From assembly GCA_041687095.1 (NCBI GenBank), contig JAWLCQ010000205.1, positions 1 to 7,905 of the forward strand: a DNA stretch of 7,905 bases, written 5' to 3'. Positions 4,872-7,905 of the stretch are shown here, in pieces. Every line of letters starts with the position of its first letter. Position 1 is the stretch's first letter. This DNA comes from JAWLCQ01 sp041687095 (GTDB lineage Bacteria > Planctomycetota > Phycisphaerae > SM23-33). Under the pieces are notes generated by a model. The model had not been told where the DNA came from. It saw nothing but the letters and a program-made list of their open reading frames with translations, and searched no databases. A program made the translations under genes and the position numbers.

Positions 4872-6704
4872 ATGACCTATATCCTGGGCATTTCGGCGTT
4901 CTATCACGACTCGGCCGCGGCGCTGGTGCGCGATGGGCGGATCGTGGCGGCCGGGCAGGAGGAGCGGTGGACGCGCAGGAAGCACGACTTCCAGTTCCCC
5001 GCCCGCGCCATCGACTACTGCCTCACCGAAGCGGGGATCGGGCCCGAGGCCCTCGATTACGTCGCCTTCTACGATAAGCCCTTCCTCAAGTTCGAACGCC
5101 TCCTCGAGACCTACCTCGCCTGCGCCCCCCGCGGGTTCCGCTCGTTCCTGGCGGCCATGCCGTTGTGGCTGCGCCAGAAGCTGCACCTCCCCCGCGAGAT
5201 GTCCCGCGGGCTGGGCAAGAAGTACCGCAGGCGCTACGTCTTCACCGAGCACCACGAATCCCACGCCGCCAGCGCCTTCTTCCCCTCCCCCTTCGAGAAA
5301 GCGGCCATCCTCACCCTCGACGGGGTGGGCGAGTGGGCGACGGCGTCGATGGGGTACGGGGAGGGCAACCGCATCACGCTCACGCACGAACTCCGCTTCC
5401 CCCACTCCCTGGGGCTGCTGTACTCGGCGTTCACGTACTTCTGCGGGTTCAAGGTCAACAGCGGGGAGTACAAGCTCATGGGCCTGGCGCCCTACGGGGA
5501 GCCCCGGTACGTCGACCTCATCCTGGAGAAGCTCGTCGACCTCAAGGACGACGGGGCGCTCCACATGGACATGACGTACTTCAACTACTGCCAGGGCCTG
5601 ACGATGACCTCGCGGAAGTTCGACCGCCTCTTCGGAGGCCCCCCGCGCAAGCCCGAGAGCCAGCTCACCCAGCGGGAGATGGACCTGGCGGCGTCGGTGC
5701 AGGCGGTGACGGAGGAGGCGATGCTCCGCGCGGGAAGGCACGTCCACGAACTCACGGGCTGCACGGACCTGTGCCTGGCGGGCGGGGTGGCGCTGAACTG
5801 CGTGGGCAACGGGCGAATCCTCCGCGAAGGGCCCTTCGAGCGGATCTGGATCCAGCCGGCCGCCGGGGACGCGGGAGGGGCGCTGGGGGCGGCGCTGTTC
5901 GTCTGGCACCAGTTGCTGGACCACGAGCGGACCCTTGAGGCCCCCGACGCGCAGCGGGGCTCGCTGCTGGGCCCGCGGTACGGCAACGACGAGATCCAGG
6001 CGTTCCTGGACGCCCAGGGCGCCGCCTACCAGCGATATGACGACGAGGACGCCCTCTGCGCCCGCGTCGCCGAACTCATCGCCTCCGAGCACGTGGTGGG
6101 CTGGCTGCAGGGGCGGATGGAGTTCGGGCCCCGGGCGCTGGGGTCGCGATCCATCCTGGGGGACGCCCGCTCCCGCGAGATGCAGGCGGTGATGAACCTC
6201 AAGATCAAGTTCCGCGAGTCGTTCCGCCCCTTCGCCCCGGTGGTCCTGCGGGACCGCGTGAGCGACTACTTCGCCATGCGCGACGGGGAGGACTCGCCCT
6301 ACATGCTGCTCGTCGCCCCGGTGAGCGAGGCCAAACGGGTCCCCAGCGAGAACGGGCAGGCCCAGGGCCTCGCCAAGCTCAAGGCCATCCGCTCCGAGAT
6401 CCCCGCCATCACGCACGTGGACTACTCCGCCCGCGTGCAGACGGTGGACCCCGTCCGCCACGGGCGCTTCCACACGCTCATGAAGGCCTTCGAGCAGCAG
6501 ACGGGCTGCCCGGTCATGATCAACACGAGCTTCAACGTCCGCGGGGAGCCCATCGTCTGCTCCCCCGAGCATGCGTACCGCTGCTTCATGGCCACCAACA
6601 TGGACGTGCTGGTGCTGGAGGACTTCGTCCTGCTCAAGAGCGAGCAGCCCGACGCCAGGCCCCATGACATCGACAGCTACCTGGCGGAGTTTGCCCTCGA
6701 CTGA
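4872..6704 (+). CDS. Carbamoyltransferase, NodU/CmcH/SxtI family
   Basis: Transfers a carbamoyl group from carbamoyl phosphate, through a carbamoyl-adenylate intermediate, to a hydroxyl of a metabolite or sugar (known for TobZ, CmcH and NodU; SxtI is the saxitoxin-pathway member). The 610 residues are full length. The N-terminal Kae1-like domain starts TYILGISAFYHDSAAAL; metal and nucleotide residues include H127 and H131 (EHHESHAASA), D150 (LDGVGEW), the loop CLAGGVALNCVGNG (301-314) and D333 (QPAAGDAGGALGAAL). The C-terminal carbamoyl-phosphate domain holds GRMEFGPRALGSRSIL (414-429), FRPFAPVVL (451-459) and NTSFNVRGEPIVCSPEHA (551-568). Start ATG 4872 follows AGGA by 4 bases. It is followed at 58 bases by an SxtJ-like gene, so the pair probably acts on a common substrate at or near the membrane; that substrate cannot be read from the sequence. 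Confidence 0.95.
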   Translation: MTYILGISAFYHDSAAALVRDGRIVAAGQEERWTRRKHDFQFPARAIDYCLTEAGIGPEALDYVAFYDKPFLKFERLLETYLACAPRGFRSFLAAMPLWLRQKLHLPREMSRGLGKKYRRRYVFTEHHESHAASAFFPSPFEKAAILTLDGVGEWATASMGYGEGNRITLTHELRFPHSLGLLYSAFTYFCGFKVNSGEYKLMGLAPYGEPRYVDLILEKLVDLKDDGALHMDMTYFNYCQGLTMTSRKFDRLFGGPPRKPESQLTQREMDLAASVQAVTEEAMLRAGRHVHELTGCTDLCLAGGVALNCVGNGRILREGPFERIWIQPAAGDAGGALGAALFVWHQLLDHERTLEAPDAQRGSLLGPRYGNDEIQAFLDAQGAAYQRYDDEDALCARVAELIASEHVVGWLQGRMEFGPRALGSRSILGDARSREMQAVMNLKIKFRESFRPFAPVVLRDRVSDYFAMRDGEDSPYMLLVAPVSEAKRVPSENGQAQGLAKLKAIRSEIPAITHVDYSARVQTVDPVRHGRFHTLMKAFEQQTGCPVMINTSFNVRGEPIVCSPEHAYRCFMATNMDVLVLEDFVLLKSEQPDARPHDIDSYLAEFALD

Positions 6705-6740
6705 CAGCCCCCCACCCCGGTTTCCCCGCCGAGAGCGCGG

Positions 6741-6762
6741 AGGCCGCAGAGAGGACGCAGAG
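6741..6762. repeat. Degenerate CGCAGAG repeat carrying the SxtJ ribosome site
   Basis: The sequence before the SxtJ-like start reads AGGCCGCAGA-GAGGACGCAGAG, two CGCAGAG units in tandem with a short spacer. It is the same word as in the 2461-2492 repeat. GAGAGGA inside it lies 7 bases before ATG 6763 and appears to serve as the Shine-Dalgarno site. Confidence 0.6.
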
Positions 6763-7179
6763 ATGTCGCTGATCCAGATCAACCGCAACCCGACGATACG
6801 GGAACTCCGCATTTTCGGTGCGGGGTTCCTGGTGTTCTTCGCCCTCGTCGGGTGGGGCGTGTACCGCAGGACGGGCCTCCTCCCCGCCGCCGGGGCCGTG
6901 TGGGCCCTGGCGATCCTGGTCCCGGTGATCGGGCTGATCGTCCCGGAGGTGCTCCGCCTGGCGTACCTGGGGCTGACGTACGCGACGTTCCCCATCGGGT
7001 TCGTGATCTCGCACACCGTGCTCGCCATCGTGTACTATCTCGTCCTCACGCCGATCGGGCTGATCCTGCGGCTGTGCGGGCGAGACCCGCTGCAGCGGCG
7101 GCGGAACCCGCAGGCGCAGACGTACTGGGTCCCGCACGTTCCGACGACGGACGTGCGGCGGTACTTCCGGCAGTTTTAG
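6763..7179 (+). CDS. SxtJ-like small membrane protein
   Basis: A 138-residue integral membrane protein resembling the SxtJ family, whose genes commonly sit next to SxtI/NodU-type carbamoyltransferases; its biochemical role is not established. It has a short polar N-terminus with the RNPTIRELRIFG motif (8-19), hydrophobic segments at about 18-33, 43-63 and 66-104 (the last long enough for one or two helices), and a basic cytoplasm-type tail (RLCGRDPLQRRRNPQAQTYW). Aromatic and proline-rich TYWVPHVP (120-127) near the end resembles the tail of related proteins. ATG 6763 has GAGAGGA 7 bases upstream; the frame stays open further upstream but through repeat sequence. It lies between the carbamoyltransferase (58-base gap) and the LOG gene (18-base gap) on one strand, so an operon is likely. 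Name given from recollection of the family and from context. Confidence 0.8.
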   Translation: MSLIQINRNPTIRELRIFGAGFLVFFALVGWGVYRRTGLLPAAGAVWALAILVPVIGLIVPEVLRLAYLGLTYATFPIGFVISHTVLAIVYYLVLTPIGLILRLCGRDPLQRRRNPQAQTYWVPHVPTTDVRRYFRQF

Positions 7180-7197
7180 CCACAGCAAGGAAGCAGC

Positions 7198-7905
7198 ATG
7201 AGCAGACGCAGCAGGAATCGCGAGAACGGCAACGGCGGGGGCAACGGCAAGGCGGGACGGTACCTCGGGGACGGGGAGGGCCCGGTCAAGGCCTACAAGA
7301 ACCTGGACTTCCTGAACGGTCCGCAGGCGCGGCAGATCCGCATCCTGTGCGAGTTCGAGGAGCCCGCCTCGCGCTTCCAACGCTACCGCGTGCGGGACAC
7401 GATCGTCTTCTTCGGGTCCGCCCGCACCCTGCCCGCCGACGTGGCGGAGGCGAACCTGGAGGCGGCGAAGCAGCGGCACCGGGCAGCCGACGCGGACGCG
7501 ATGGAGCAGGCCAAGGTCGCCCTCCGCCGCGCCCAGGCCGACCGGAAAATGTCCCGCTACTACGAGGACGCCCGCGAACTCGGCCGCCGCCTCACCGAAT
7601 GGTCCCTCTCCCTCCCCAACGCCGCCCGCCGCTTCATGATCTGCACGGGCGGGGGCGGGGGCATCATGGGCGCCGGGTCCCGCGGGGCCGCCGAGGCCGG
7701 CGGGGACTCGGTGGGCTTCAACATCTCCCTCCCCTTCGAGCAGGACCCCAACCCCTACCAGACCCGCAAGTTCGCCTTCGAGTTCCACTACTTCTTCATC
7801 CGCAAGTTCTGGTTCGTGTACCTCGCCCGCGCGGTCGTCGTCTTCCCGGGCGGGTTCGGAACGCTGGATGAGATGTTCGAGCTGCTCACCCTCATCCAGA
7901 CCCGC
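7198..7905 (+). CDS. LOG family (TIGR00730) Rossmann-fold protein, C-terminus cut by window edge
   Basis: The first 236 residues of a LOG-type protein (once misnamed lysine decarboxylase). Characterised members are nucleoside 5'-monophosphate phosphoribohydrolases that release the base from AMP or cytokinin ribotides. Motifs: FFGSAR (71-76), ICTGGGGGIMGAG (148-160), the FHYFFIRKFWF stretch with R202-K203, and the family signature PGGFGTLDEMFE (217-228, catalytic Glu in GTLDE). It is a long form: a Gly/Asn-rich N-terminus (1-30), a segment NLDFLNGPQARQIRILCEF before the fold, and a charged, probably helical insert (about 84-120). The usual Pro in GGGPGIM is Gly here (G155). Expected full length is roughly 300-350 residues. 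ATG 7198 follows AAGGA by 6 bases and the SxtJ stop by 18, so it is probably the third gene of the operon. Substrate is not known. Confidence 0.92.
   Translation, partial: MSRRSRNRENGNGGGNGKAGRYLGDGEGPVKAYKNLDFLNGPQARQIRILCEFEEPASRFQRYRVRDTIVFFGSARTLPADVAEANLEAAKQRHRAADADAMEQAKVALRRAQADRKMSRYYEDARELGRRLTEWSLSLPNAARRFMICTGGGGGIMGAGSRGAAEAGGDSVGFNISLPFEQDPNPYQTRKFAFEFHYFFIRKFWFVYLARAVVVFPGGFGTLDEMFELLTLIQTR

Noticed and set aside
4791..7028. A 745-codon open frame on the minus strand opposite the carbamoyltransferase and SxtJ genes
   Set aside because: It is antisense to a clearly conserved enzyme; its translation is rich in Val, Gly, Arg and His-type repeats typical of GC-rich antisense frames and shows no domain.

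Overview
The window looks like chromosomal DNA from a GC-rich, free-living Gram-negative bacterium, most likely a planctomycete. Support comes from a PEP-CTERM surface or secreted protein with a classic VPEP sorting tail, ordinary bacterial start signals (AGGAG-type Shine-Dalgarno sites, TTGACA/TATAAT-type promoters) and high GC content. The phylum is an inference; there is no rRNA or other strong marker. No tRNA, rRNA, CRISPR array, transposase or integrase was seen.

Layout, left to right. Bases 1-854 (minus) hold the N-terminal ~284 residues of an aldo/keto reductase that runs off the left edge, with its own strong sigma70-like promoter at 912-939. Bases 1006-1707 (minus) encode a PEP-CTERM protein. 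Bases 1708-2043 are a divergent intergenic region with the rplU promoter and a series of short dyads. Bases 2044-2361 (plus) are rplU (bL21), without rpmA next to it. Bases 2362-2558 separate convergent genes and hold hairpins and a four-copy 8-bp tandem repeat of the CGCAGAG type. Bases 2559-4531 (minus) are a tightly coupled two-gene cassette: an ABC/AAA-type ATPase followed, with an ATGA overlap, by a 211-residue acidic-motif protein that resembles the MAD4 component of MADS and more loosely the RloB/DUF4276/Toprim-like partners of such ATPases. Bases 4532-4871 are a divergent promoter region. Bases 4872-7905 (plus) are a probable operon: a NodU/CmcH/SxtI-type carbamoyltransferase, an SxtJ-like small membrane protein and a LOG-family (TIGR00730) protein cut by the right edge.

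Two systems stand out. The ATPase + MAD4-like pair is a candidate stand-alone anti-phage module. Its base composition is lower in GC than its neighbours by hand count, and it sits between housekeeping-type genes without the methyltransferase or specificity genes of a full MADS locus. The carbamoyltransferase + SxtJ + LOG operon is a variant of the sxtI-sxtJ(-sxtK) arrangement; no SxtK-like gene is visible and a LOG gene follows directly. The substrate is unknown.
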